Under the pieces are notes generated by a model, which worked only from the letters and a program-made list of their open reading frames with translations, was not told the origin of the DNA and searched no databases. Below are positions 50,537 through 59,158 of a DNA stretch of 64,000 nucleotides, piece after piece. Origin of the DNA: Mycolicibacterium sp. P1-18. GTDB lineage: Bacteria > Actinomycetota > Actinomycetes > Mycobacteriales > Mycobacteriaceae. A program made the position numbers and the translations under genes. Each line of letters begins with the position of its first letter. Position 1 is the first letter of the stretch. Location of the stretch: positions 124,001-188,000 of the forward strand of contig NZ_NPKR01000008.1 of assembly GCF_008329535.1 (NCBI RefSeq). The letters are read 5' to 3'.

Positions 50537-51426
50537 TCGACATACCCGATGGATCGCGTCTGAGCTTCGGCGGCGAGGAGTTCGTGTTCGTCGAACTCAC
50601 CGAGCACATGTCGCTCTCGGGTGCACTGCGGATCCAGGCCATCACCGACGCCCTCGTCGAGCTGGGCATCGAGGGGATCGTCGACGTCTGCCCGTCCAAC
50701 GCCAGCTACATGGTGCGCGTCGACCCGGACCTGTGCGACCCACGATCGCTCCACGAACCACTCGTCGACTTGCACCGTCGATTCGTCGACACCGCCGACG
50801 TCGTCCTGAGCACCGAGATCCTCGAAATGCCGATCTTCTACGACGATCCGTGGACCACCGAGACGGCCATGCGGTTCCGGGACCGACACCAGTCGAGTAC
50901 CGAGAACGACCTCGAATACATTACGCGCGTAAACGGATTCGGCTCGACCGACGAGTTCGTCACCGCCCATTGCGGCAACCCCTTCATCGTCACGTTCATG
51001 TGCTTCGTCCCTGGCAACGCGGAGTCCATGCAACTGGTTCCCGACGCCATGCAGTTACAGGCACCCAAGTACGTGCGGCCACGGACCGACACCCCGGAGC
51101 GCGCACTCGGCCACGGCGGCGCCTTCGCGACCGTCTATCCGGCGCGTGGCGCCGGGGGATACCAGTTGATCGGCCGCGCGGCGACACCCGTGTTCGACCT
51201 GTCCCGGCGGTTGCCCGACTTCGCCGACGATCCGGTGCTGGCGAAGGCGGGCATGATCGTCAAGTACCGGCGCATCGACCACGACGAGTACGACGCCATC
51301 CGCGCCGACGTGGACGGCGGGACCTACCGCTACCGTCGGGCGCCCGTCGAGTTCGCCCTTGCCGGATTCTTCGCAGACCCGTTGTCCTACAACGGCTCAC
51401 TCTTGGACGAGTTGGCCCATGCTTGA
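50533..51426 (+). CDS. pxpB: 5-oxoprolinase subunit B-like protein (KipI-type)
   Basis: A 297-residue carboxyltransferase-domain subunit 1 protein (KipI/PxpB). It has FVFVELTEHMSLSGALRIQA near the start, HCGNPFIVTFMCFVPG in the middle, and the family motif YVRPRTDTPERALGHGGAFA with VYPARGAGGYQLIGRA. With PxpC it forms the ATP-using part of 5-oxoprolinase. It is about 70 residues longer than Bacillus KipI, mostly at the N-terminus and after residue 240. It overlaps pxpA by 4 bp. Confidence 0.85.
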   Translation: MIDIPDGSRLSFGGEEFVFVELTEHMSLSGALRIQAITDALVELGIEGIVDVCPSNASYMVRVDPDLCDPRSLHEPLVDLHRRFVDTADVVLSTEILEMPIFYDDPWTTETAMRFRDRHQSSTENDLEYITRVNGFGSTDEFVTAHCGNPFIVTFMCFVPGNAESMQLVPDAMQLQAPKYVRPRTDTPERALGHGGAFATVYPARGAGGYQLIGRAATPVFDLSRRLPDFADDPVLAKAGMIVKYRRIDHDEYDAIRADVDGGTYRYRRAPVEFALAGFFADPLSYNGSLLDELAHA

Positions 51427-52396
51427 GGTGATCGCGCCCGGCGTGCAGACACTGGTGCAGGACCGGGGTCGCAAGGGCTACCTGGCGATCGGGTTGCCGT
51501 CGTCGGGGCCGATGGACCAGCTGTCCCACCACGCCGCCAACGCCCTGGTCGGCAACGACCCGGCAGCTGCGACGCTGGAATCGGTGTTCGTCGGCCCGAC
51601 GGTGCGGCTCCGCTACGACGGAGTCGTCGCGGTCACCGGAGCCCACGTCGACCTGCGGGTCGACGGCGTGTCGATGCCCACGTGGACCACGTTGCCGGTG
51701 CGCGCGGGGCAGGTCGTCACGGTGGGGCCGGCCCTCGACGGGGCGCGTAGCTACCTGGCGGTGCGAGGTGGCATCGGTACGCCCATCGTCATGGGCAGCC
51801 GGTCGACCTATCTGCCGTCCGGGATCGGCGGCGTGGACGGTCGCGAGCTGCGCGCCGGTGACGTGCTGAAGTCGGCCGACGAATACGGCCCGCCTCCTCG
51901 GTTGGGCTATTCCGTGGACGAAGGACTTCGGCCGACGTTGGCCACGCACAAGGAGATTCGCGTGGTGCTCGGGCTCTGCCGTTACCGCGTCACCGACGTC
52001 AGCGTCGAGAAGATGCTGTCCTCGGACTTCGCGATCGGCACCGAGGCCAACAGGGTCGGATACCGGCTCAGTGGTCCGCCGCTGGAGTTCGTGGACCGGG
52101 ACGCGCCGTTCGGGGCCGGCGACGACCCGAGCAACGTCGTCGACCTCGGTTACCCGGTCGGGTCCATCCAGGTGCCCAGCGGTCAGGAACTCATCTGCCT
52201 GCTGCGCGACGGCGTCACCGGTGGCGGCTACGCGACCGTGGGCACCGTCATCGGCGTCGACGTCGACGCGCTGGCCCAGATGCAGGCGCCCGACACGGTG
52301 CGCCTGGTGGACGTGGACGTCGACCATGCCGTCGCCGCCCGCCGCTCCCGTGACGCGACCATCGCCTCGATCTATCGGTCGGCTCGGCTGACCTGA
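51419..52396 (+). CDS. pxpC: 5-oxoprolinase subunit C-like protein (KipA-type)
   Basis: A 325-residue carboxyltransferase-domain subunit 2 protein. The start MLEVIAPGVQTLVQDRGRKG and the next motif GLPSSGPMDQLSHHAANALV are the family signature, followed by YLAVRGGIGTPIVMGSRSTY and a C-terminal YPVGSIQVPSGQELICLLRD with GGGYATVG. It overlaps pxpB by 8 bp. PxpABC hydrolyses 5-oxoproline with ATP; for this set the true lactam substrate is uncertain because PxpA is divergent. Confidence 0.86.
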   Translation: MLEVIAPGVQTLVQDRGRKGYLAIGLPSSGPMDQLSHHAANALVGNDPAAATLESVFVGPTVRLRYDGVVAVTGAHVDLRVDGVSMPTWTTLPVRAGQVVTVGPALDGARSYLAVRGGIGTPIVMGSRSTYLPSGIGGVDGRELRAGDVLKSADEYGPPPRLGYSVDEGLRPTLATHKEIRVVLGLCRYRVTDVSVEKMLSSDFAIGTEANRVGYRLSGPPLEFVDRDAPFGAGDDPSNVVDLGYPVGSIQVPSGQELICLLRDGVTGGGYATVGTVIGVDVDALAQMQAPDTVRLVDVDVDHAVAARRSRDATIASIYRSARLT

Positions 52397-52429
52397 GTTC
52401 GTCCCCGTCCGCAATCCCCAAGGAGCACC

Positions 52430-53758
52430 GTGACTTCGAACAGTCTGCACATGGCCAATGCCTTCGACGGGTCGGACGTCGGCCTCCTCGACGAGGACGT
52501 CCAAGACCTGATTCGACGTCGCGACGCCGTGCTGGCGCCGAGCTACCGGTTGTTCTACCGGCATCCGGTGGTGGTGGCCCGCGGGTCGGGCGTGTGGCTC
52601 TACGACGCGGACGGCAACCGGTATCTCGACGCCTACAACAACGTGCCGGCCGTGGGCCACAGCCACCCTCGCGTCCAGCGGCTCGTGACCGAACAACTCG
52701 GTGTGGTGAACACGCACACGCGCTATCTCACCGAACCCGTCATCGCCTACTCCGAACGGCTTCTGGCCCTCTTCCCCCCGGCGTTGAACAAGGTGGTCTA
52801 CACGTGCACCGGCAGCGAGGCGGTCGACCTTGCGCTGCGGGTGGCGCGGTACGAGACCGGGGCACGTGGCGTCGTGTGCACCGCACACGCCTATCACGGC
52901 ACCACCACCGCCGCGGCCGAAGTCTCGCCGAGCTTGGGACCGAACAACGTCATCGGTGACGACGTCGTCCTCGTCGCCGCACCCGAGACCGACCGCGACG
53001 ATCACGCCACGATGGCCGAGGAGTTCGCCGCGCGCGTGCGTGGCGCGATCGCCGAATTGCACCGCCGCGGCGTCGGGTTCGCCGGCATGATCGTCGACTC
53101 CATCATGTCGAGCGACGGGGTGCAGTCAGACCCGACGGGTTTCCTCGCGCCCGCGGTGCGCGCCGTCCACGAGGCCGGCGGTTTGTGGATCGCCGACGAG
53201 GTGCAACCAGGCTTCGGCCGTCTCGGATCGACGTGGTGGGGATTCGAGAGGCACGGCGTCGAGCCGGATCTCGTCGTGCTCGGCAAGCCGATGGGCAACG
53301 GCATCCCGATCGGTGCGCTCGTCGGGCGCGACGGCGCCATGGCGAAGTTCGGCCGCGACATCAGGTACTTCAACACCTTTGGCGGCAACCCCGTCAGCAT
53401 CGCGGCCGCCACCGCGGTGCTGGACGTCATCGAAGAGGAGGCCCTCCTCGACAACGTGCGACGATCGGGGCAGCGGCTGCTCGAGGGACTGCGCGACATC
53501 GCGGGCCGACACGAGGGCGTCGGCGGGGTCCGGGGGAGCGGACTGTTCCTGGCCATGGAGTTCGTCGACGACGACGGAGCCGACGCGGCCACGGCGACGC
53601 GGGTGGTCAACGAACTCCGGGAGCGCCGCATCTTGATCAGCGCGTCGGGTCCGCACGAGAACGTGCTGAAGATCCGCCCGCCGCTGCCGTTCACCACCGA
53701 GCATGCCGATCATCTGCTCGCCGAGCTGGACGACGTACTGGCGAACGTGCCGCGCTGA
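52430..53758 (+). CDS. Class III PLP enzyme, phospho-lyase type
   Basis: A 442-residue fold type I PLP enzyme. The N-terminal motif LYDADGNRYLDAYNNVPAVG followed by HSHPRV closely resembles the ethanolamine-phosphate and 5-phosphohydroxylysine phospho-lyases (YLDCYNNVAHVGHCHP in animals). The cofactor Asp is in WIADEVQPGFGR, and the Schiff-base Lys is at about residue 286 (LGKPMGNGIP). Ordinary class III aminotransferases usually have a different 'D-G-x-x-G' start. With the kinase at the head of the cluster it would release ammonia and phosphate from an O-phosphorylated amino alcohol. AGGAGCACC precedes the GTG. It is the last gene of this operon. Confidence 0.8.
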   Translation: MTSNSLHMANAFDGSDVGLLDEDVQDLIRRRDAVLAPSYRLFYRHPVVVARGSGVWLYDADGNRYLDAYNNVPAVGHSHPRVQRLVTEQLGVVNTHTRYLTEPVIAYSERLLALFPPALNKVVYTCTGSEAVDLALRVARYETGARGVVCTAHAYHGTTTAAAEVSPSLGPNNVIGDDVVLVAAPETDRDDHATMAEEFAARVRGAIAELHRRGVGFAGMIVDSIMSSDGVQSDPTGFLAPAVRAVHEAGGLWIADEVQPGFGRLGSTWWGFERHGVEPDLVVLGKPMGNGIPIGALVGRDGAMAKFGRDIRYFNTFGGNPVSIAAATAVLDVIEEEALLDNVRRSGQRLLEGLRDIAGRHEGVGGVRGSGLFLAMEFVDDDGADAATATRVVNELRERRILISASGPHENVLKIRPPLPFTTEHADHLLAELDDVLANVPR

Positions 53759-53766
53759 CGCCGTGC

Positions 53767-54798
53767 TCAGCCCGACTGCCGCACGACGAGTTCCGGTGTG
53801 AGCCGCTCGGATCCGGGCGTACCGCCACCGAGGAGGTCGATCAGCAATTCGATGCCGCGGCGGCCCATGTCGTGCATGGGGGAGCGGACCGTCGTCAGCG
53901 GCGTCGGCATCTCGGCAACCAGTGGTGTGTCGTTGTAGCCGATCAGCGCGATGTCGTCGGGCACGCGGAGCCCGTGGTCGCGCAACACGCCGAGTGCGCC
54001 GATCGCCGCAAAGTCGTTGGTGGCGAAGATGGCGTCGGGATAGGGGCGCCGCGACAGGATCTTCTCGGCGGCCTGCCGACCGCCCGCCGCGTCGAAGGGC
54101 CCCCATTCGATGCGCTCCGGCGCGACGCGCAGACCCGCCTCGGCAAAGGCGTCGACCGCCCCGGTGGTGCGTTCGATGGCGGTGGAGGCGAACGGCAACC
54201 CGGCGAGCACCGCCAGGTCTCGTCGGCCGGACTCGACCAGGTGGCGGCCGACCAGGGCACCGCCGAGCAGGTCGTCGCACGTGGCGGACACGTAGTCACC
54301 GCTGCGGCGTGAGACGAGGACGAAGGGCGTGCCCCGCTCGGCGAGTGCGCCGAGCAAGGGGTCGTGATGGTGCGCGTCGCCGAAGATGATGCCCTCGACG
54401 CGACGCTGCAGCATCATCTCGGCACGTTGGGCCTTGTTCGCCGGGTCGTCGAGCGAGTTGGTGACGAAGGTCGAGTAGCCGTGCTCCGTGGCCGCCTCCT
54501 CCACGCCTTCGTAGACGGTGGCGAGGACGAAGTCCTGCAGCCGGGGGACCAGCACTCCCACCAGCCCCGAGCGGGCCGTGCGCAGGCTGGCCGCGTGCGG
54601 ATGGGGCCGGTACTCGCGGGACTTGGCGTACGCCCTGATCCGGGCCACGGTCTCCGCGGAGGCCCAGCGGGTGGCGTCGTCGCCCTCGGCCTTCAGCACG
54701 CGCGACACCGTCGACGTGCTGACGCCGATCTCCTCGGCGATGACCCGCAGCGTCACCGGAGCGGGGAACCGCACCGACGTTCCGCTCGACTCGGTCAT
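53767..54798 (-). CDS. LacI-family transcriptional regulator
   Basis: A 343-residue regulator with the LacI helix-turn-helix (TLRVIAEEIGVSTSTVSRVL, residues 16-35) and an effector domain (GLVGVLVPRLQDFVLATVYE, later IALIGYNDTPLVAEMPTPLT). It converges with the phospho-lyase gene and is divergent from the asparaginase gene, with three regularly spaced palindromes between them at 54892-54927. It very likely represses the asparaginase/imidase/MFS/SDR operon and itself. The start is either the ATG at 54798 or the adjacent GTG at 54801. Confidence 0.88.
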   Translation of the reverse strand: MTESSGTSVRFPAPVTLRVIAEEIGVSTSTVSRVLKAEGDDATRWASAETVARIRAYAKSREYRPHPHAASLRTARSGLVGVLVPRLQDFVLATVYEGVEEAATEHGYSTFVTNSLDDPANKAQRAEMMLQRRVEGIIFGDAHHHDPLLGALAERGTPFVLVSRRSGDYVSATCDDLLGGALVGRHLVESGRRDLAVLAGLPFASTAIERTTGAVDAFAEAGLRVAPERIEWGPFDAAGGRQAAEKILSRRPYPDAIFATNDFAAIGALGVLRDHGLRVPDDIALIGYNDTPLVAEMPTPLTTVRSPMHDMGRRGIELLIDLLGGGTPGSERLTPELVVRQSG

Positions 54799-54891
54799 CA
54801 CCCTCCTCGCACCGCGGCATGCGCCGACCGGCGCCTCCGTTGCACCTTAGCTGGGCCGTAGAGGGAACGGCGCCGTAGCGCAGAATTTACA

Positions 54892-54927
54892 CAAACGTTT
54901 GGCCCAATCGATTGTGTCAATCGTTTG
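54892..54927. promoter_or_regulatory. Three tandem LacI-type operators, 13-bp period
   Basis: CAAACGTTTG (54892-54901) and CAATCGATTG (54905-54914) are perfect 10-bp palindromes, and CAATCGTTTG (54918-54927) differs by one pair. They repeat every 13 bp with 3-bp spacers GCC and TGT. The central CG is typical of LacI-family half-site junctions. They lie between the divergent LacI and asparaginase genes, in an AT-rich stretch. Confidence 0.75.
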
Positions 54928-54994
54928 GGTGCGCTTGACTGGGGGAAGGTCATAGTGACCTACGTCTCTCGAAGTCGATCGGAGTTCACCCGTC

Positions 54995-55969
54995 ATGCCC
55001 CACGTCGTCGTCCTCACCAGCGGTGGGACCATCTCCTCGCGCCGCGACGGTGACTCCGTGGTGGCCGTGGACGACGCGTCGACGCTGTTGTCCGGCATCG
55101 GGGCGGTCGACGGCGTCACCGTCGAGGCGCACGACGTGGTCCGCACCGGCTCGTACCGCATGACGCCGACCGACATGCGGGCCGTCGCCGAGGCCGTTGC
55201 CCACCATCTCGATCGTGCGGACGTGGACGGCGTCGTGGTCACCCACGGCACCGACACGCTGGAGGAGACCGCGATACTGCTGGACCTGACCCACGGCGAC
55301 GACCGCCCCGTCGTCCTCACCGGAGCACAGCGCGCCGCGGACGTCGCCGACACCGACGGACCGCGCAACCTCCGGGACGCCATCGCCGTTGCCGCCAGTT
55401 CCGCGGCACGCGGCACCGGTGTGGTCGTCTCGTTCGACGGATCGGTCTTCGCCGCCCGCGGCGTCCGCAAGTCGCACACCGTCGACCTGTCGGCGTTCTC
55501 CAATCCGCACGGCACCGTCGCCAGCGTGCGCGACGGGGAGGTGCACGTGCACAACGTTCCCCTTCGCCCCGCCGCACAGGCCCCCGTGACGCCCGCCTTC
55601 GACACCGTGCGGGTGGACCTCGTCGCGGTCCATCCCGGCGCCGACGACGTGCTGCTACGGGCCTCGGTCGGGGCCGGGGCACGCGGCATCGTGCTGGTGG
55701 GCACCGGCCTGGGCAACGCCCCGGCGGGCATCGCCGACACGGTGGCCGACATCGTCGCCGACGGGGTGGTGATCGCACTGTCCACCCGCGTGGCCGCCGG
55801 CCCGGTGCTTCCGGTCTACGGCCACGGCGGGGGTTTCGACCTGGTGGCCGCCGGTGCCGTCCCGGCGTCGCTGCCGCCGTCGCAGACCCGAATCGCCCTG
55901 GCGCTGATGCTCTCCGCAGGCGCCGCGCCGGCCGACGTCGTCGCCGCACTGGGGCGACGAGCCCCATGA
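54995..55969 (+). CDS. L-asparaginase-family amidohydrolase
   Basis: A 324-residue asparaginase/glutaminase-type protein. The first catalytic Thr is in VLTSGGTISS (residue 12), and the second motif THGTDTLEETA has Thr86 and Asp87. The RNLRDAIAVAASSAA and PVYGHGGGFDL segments fit the family. No signal peptide is seen, so it is cytosolic. In this cluster it may hydrolyse an amide (half-amide) made by the neighbouring imidase-like enzyme instead of asparagine. It is the first gene of a LacI-controlled operon. Confidence 0.84.
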   Translation: MPHVVVLTSGGTISSRRDGDSVVAVDDASTLLSGIGAVDGVTVEAHDVVRTGSYRMTPTDMRAVAEAVAHHLDRADVDGVVVTHGTDTLEETAILLDLTHGDDRPVVLTGAQRAADVADTDGPRNLRDAIAVAASSAARGTGVVVSFDGSVFAARGVRKSHTVDLSAFSNPHGTVASVRDGEVHVHNVPLRPAAQAPVTPAFDTVRVDLVAVHPGADDVLLRASVGAGARGIVLVGTGLGNAPAGIADTVADIVADGVVIALSTRVAAGPVLPVYGHGGGFDLVAAGAVPASLPPSQTRIALALMLSAGAAPADVVAALGRRAP

Positions 55970-56008
55970 ACACAACGTAACCGCAACCACCAGAAGGGAA
56001 TTGGCACC

Positions 56009-56896
56009 ATGGCCAAGGAAATATTCGTTGCATTCGGCGTCGACGTCGACGCAGTCGGGGGCTGGCTGGGCTCCTACGGAGGCGAGGACTCGCCCGGGGA
56101 CATCTCGCGAGGCATCTTCGCGGGCGAGGTGGGCGTGCCCCGTCTGAACCAGCTCTTCGACCGCTATCAGCTTCCCTCGACCTGGTTCTGGCCCGGGCAC
56201 TCCATCGAGACCTTTCCCGAGCAGTTCGACCAGATCGTCGCCGCCGGACACGAGATCGGGGTGCACGGCTACAGCCACGAGAACCCCATCGCCATGAGTC
56301 GCCAGCAGGAATCCGACATCCTCGACCACTGCATCTCGCTGATCGAAGACCGCTCGGGCACGCGGCCCACCGGGTACGTGGCGCCGTGGTGGGAGTTCAG
56401 TCGGGTCACCAACGAACTGCTCATCGAACGCGGCATCGCCTACGACCACTCGTTGATGCACAGGGACTTCGAGCCCTACTACGTGCGCGTCGGCGACTCC
56501 TGGACTCCGATCGACTACGACCAGCCGGCGTCGACCTGGATGAAGCCGCTGGTGCGCGGGCAGGAAACCGATCTGGTCGAGATCCCGGCCAGCTGGTACC
56601 TCGACGACCTGCCCCCGATGATGTTCATCAAGACCAGCCCGAACAGTCACGGGTTCGTCAACCCCCGGCACATCGAAGAGATGTGGCGTGACCAGTTCGA
56701 CTGGGTGTACCGCGAATGTGACTACGCCGTATTCACGTTCACCATCCACCCCGACGTCTCCGGCCGGCCTCAGGTGCTGCTGATGCTCGAGCGTCTGATC
56801 GAGCACATCAACTCCCATGACGGAGTCACCTGGAGCACGTTCGACGGCATCGCCAAGGACTTCGTCACGCGGCGTCCGCGCGTCAGCACCAGCTAG
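56009..56896 (+). CDS. NodB-fold hydrolase, cyclic imidase/PuuE-like
   Basis: A 295-residue protein of the polysaccharide deacetylase (NodB) fold without signal peptide. The metal-binding part is visible: the Asp pair in VAFGVDVDAVGGW (residues 8-20), and HGYSHENP near residue 90 with the two His. The form with the internal FWPGHSIETFP and VAPWWEFS motifs matches cytosolic members related to PuuE allantoinase and the bacterial cyclic imidases, not the secreted chitin or peptidoglycan deacetylases. Hydrolysis of a cyclic imide to a half-amide would suit the neighbouring asparaginase. Confidence 0.78.
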   Translation: MAKEIFVAFGVDVDAVGGWLGSYGGEDSPGDISRGIFAGEVGVPRLNQLFDRYQLPSTWFWPGHSIETFPEQFDQIVAAGHEIGVHGYSHENPIAMSRQQESDILDHCISLIEDRSGTRPTGYVAPWWEFSRVTNELLIERGIAYDHSLMHRDFEPYYVRVGDSWTPIDYDQPASTWMKPLVRGQETDLVEIPASWYLDDLPPMMFIKTSPNSHGFVNPRHIEEMWRDQFDWVYRECDYAVFTFTIHPDVSGRPQVLLMLERLIEHINSHDGVTWSTFDGIAKDFVTRRPRVSTS

Positions 56897-57001
56897 CCGC
56901 AACCGGACCGGGGTGGCGATTGCGACCCGACACCCCGGCCCGGCCTACCTCCGAGCACTCAGGCCAACCACAGCACCAAGCACCGGAAGGACTTCCAGCA
57001 T

Positions 57002-58369
57002 ATGAGCACCCCACCCGAGGACACCGACACACCACCCCTGCGGCGCATACCGGTCCGCGAAACGCGCAGGGCAACCGGCATCGCGTTCTTCGCCTGGACG
57101 ATCGCCGTGTACGACTTCATCCTCTTCGGCACCTTGCTGCCACGCATCGAAGAGTCGTTCGGCTGGACCACCAGCCACGCGCTGTTCGTCTCCACGCTCG
57201 TCAGCGTGGGCACCGCGATCGTCGTGCTCGGCGTCGGCCCGATGGTGGACCGGTTGGGCAGGCGCAAGGGCATGATCATCTCGGTCGCCGGTACGGCGGC
57301 GTCGTCGGCCGCGACGGCGGCATCCGTCGGCGCCGCATCCCTCGTCGGCGTCCGCTCGATCAGTGGGCTCGGGTTGGCCGAACAGTCGGTCAACGCGACC
57401 TACCTCAACGAACTCTACGAGCTCACCGAAGACGAGAAGATCCGGCGCAACCGCGGCTTCATCTATTCCATGGTGCAGACCGGCTGGCCCATCGGCGCGC
57501 TACTGGCGGCCGGCTTCGTCGCGGTGGTCACCGCGGTGTTCGGGGAAGGCTCCTGGCGGTTGGCCTTCCTGCTGGCCACCGTGCCGGCGATCATCGTGGC
57601 GCTGCTGTGCCTCAAGCTCAAGGAGAGCCCACAGTTCCTGCTGCAGCAGAGGATTCGCCAGCTGCGCAAGGACGGCGACGAGACCGGTGCCGCCCGCGTG
57701 GCAGGCGCCTACGACCTCGACCACGACGTCGCCGCACCACTCAAGCGCATCTTCCACGGCGTCCACCTGCGCAACACCGTCGTGCTGTCGGTGGCGTGGC
57801 TGTTCAACTGGTTCGCCATCCAGACCTTCTCCGTCCTCGGGACGACGGTGCTCGAGTCCGGTAAGGGGATCGACGCCTCCAACACCCTCCTGATGGTCGT
57901 GGTGTCCAACGTGGTCGGCGCGCTCGGCTACCTCGCGCACGGCTGGGCCGGCGACCGCTTCGGCCGGCGCAACACGATCGCGGTCGGCTGGTCGCTCGCC
58001 GGCGTCTTCTTCGCCGCGATGCTGCTGGGCCCCGACACCACGCTCTACGTCATCATCACCTACATGATGGGGCTGTTCTTCCTGCTCGGCCCGTACGCCG
58101 CCATCATGTTCCTGCAGGCCGAGTGCTACACGACCGACTGCCGCGCCACCGGGAGCTCGTTCATCGGGGCCATGAGCCAGCCCGGCGCGATCATCGGCGG
58201 GTTCATCCTCGCCAGCCTCACCGCTGCCGCGGTGCCGTACTCGACGGCTGCGCTGTACGTCGGAGCCGTCGGAGCGCTCATCTCGGCGGTCGTGGTGCTG
58301 TTCGTGCGGAAGGTCTCGTCGGCAGACGAACTCGAGGAAGCCGCCGCCACCCCCGGGACCGTCGGATGA
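57002..58369 (+). CDS. MFS transporter
   Basis: A 455-residue permease with 12 predicted helices and the usual motifs VDRLGRRKGMIISVAGTAAS after helix 2, GLGLAEQSVNATYLNELYEL in helix 4 and GWAGDRFGRRNTIAVGW in the middle of the second half. It belongs to the sugar/organic-acid porter side of MFS; cargo is unknown. It lies in the LacI-controlled operon after the imidase-like gene and may import the imide or amide substrate. Its stop overlaps the next gene (ATGA). Confidence 0.85.
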   Translation: MSTPPEDTDTPPLRRIPVRETRRATGIAFFAWTIAVYDFILFGTLLPRIEESFGWTTSHALFVSTLVSVGTAIVVLGVGPMVDRLGRRKGMIISVAGTAASSAATAASVGAASLVGVRSISGLGLAEQSVNATYLNELYELTEDEKIRRNRGFIYSMVQTGWPIGALLAAGFVAVVTAVFGEGSWRLAFLLATVPAIIVALLCLKLKESPQFLLQQRIRQLRKDGDETGAARVAGAYDLDHDVAAPLKRIFHGVHLRNTVVLSVAWLFNWFAIQTFSVLGTTVLESGKGIDASNTLLMVVVSNVVGALGYLAHGWAGDRFGRRNTIAVGWSLAGVFFAAMLLGPDTTLYVIITYMMGLFFLLGPYAAIMFLQAECYTTDCRATGSSFIGAMSQPGAIIGGFILASLTAAAVPYSTAALYVGAVGALISAVVVLFVRKVSSADELEEAAATPGTVG

Positions 58370-59145
58370 CCGCGGCACGGGGAGCCGACGCCCCGGTCGC
58401 GATCATCACCGGAGCGGCGTCGGGGATCGGGGCCGCCACCGCGGTGTCCATGGCGAAGGCCGGGTACCGCGTGGGGATCGGCACGTATTCGGGTGATCCG
58501 CACGATCCCCACGCCACCCTGCAGGCGGTCCACGACGCCGGAGGTGACGGAGCCATCGTCGAAGTCGACGTCCGCAGCACCGAATCCGTCGACGGGTTCG
58601 TCGCCGAGATACTCGGAATGTGGGGACGACTGGACACCGCCGTTGCCAACGCCGGCATCCTGCGGGCCGCGCCGTTCGCCACGATGACCGACGAGCAGTG
58701 GGACGACGTACTGCAAGTGGACCTGCACGGCGTCATGCGGACCGCGCGTGCCGCGGCTCCGCACCTCGGCGCGGGCGGCTCCATCATCGCCATCTCGTCC
58801 ATCGCCGGCGGGGTGTACGGGTGGGGAGAACACGTGCACTACGCCACCGCGAAGGCCGGCGTGCTCGGCCTGGTCCGGAGCCTGGGCGTCGAATTCGGGC
58901 CGCGGGGCGTGCGTGCCAACGCCATCATCCCGGGACTGATCGAGACGCCTCAGTCGCTGGACGCGGTCAACTCGCTCGGCCCCGAGGGGTTGCGCGCCGC
59001 GGGTGCCAACATTCCCACCGGACGGGTCGGCAGACCCGAGGAGATCGCTTCGGTGGCAACGTTTCTCGCCAGTGACGCGGCCTCGTACGTCAACGGACAG
59101 GCCATCGTCGTCGACGGCGGTCTGACCGTCCTCATGCGCGACTAA
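58366..59145 (+). CDS. SDR family oxidoreductase
   Basis: A 259-residue classical SDR, starting at the ATG that overlaps the MFS stop. It has TGAASGIGAATAVSMAKAGY, NAGILRAAPFATM, the catalytic Ser in AISSIAGG, YATAK and a C-terminal ASYVNGQAIVVDGG. GTYSGDP after strand 2 lacks a clear NAD Asp, so cofactor choice is open. It is paired with the SDR at 59159, as often seen when two steps act on one carbon skeleton. Confidence 0.86.
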   Translation: MTAARGADAPVAIITGAASGIGAATAVSMAKAGYRVGIGTYSGDPHDPHATLQAVHDAGGDGAIVEVDVRSTESVDGFVAEILGMWGRLDTAVANAGILRAAPFATMTDEQWDDVLQVDLHGVMRTARAAAPHLGAGGSIIAISSIAGGVYGWGEHVHYATAKAGVLGLVRSLGVEFGPRGVRANAIIPGLIETPQSLDAVNSLGPEGLRAAGANIPTGRVGRPEEIASVATFLASDAASYVNGQAIVVDGGLTVLMRD

Positions 59146-59158
59146 CGAAAGGACGCCC

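Noticed and set aside
56009..56896. Secreted peptidoglycan or chitin deacetylase
   Set aside because: No signal peptide or membrane anchor is present and the motifs fit cytosolic PuuE/imidase-like members.
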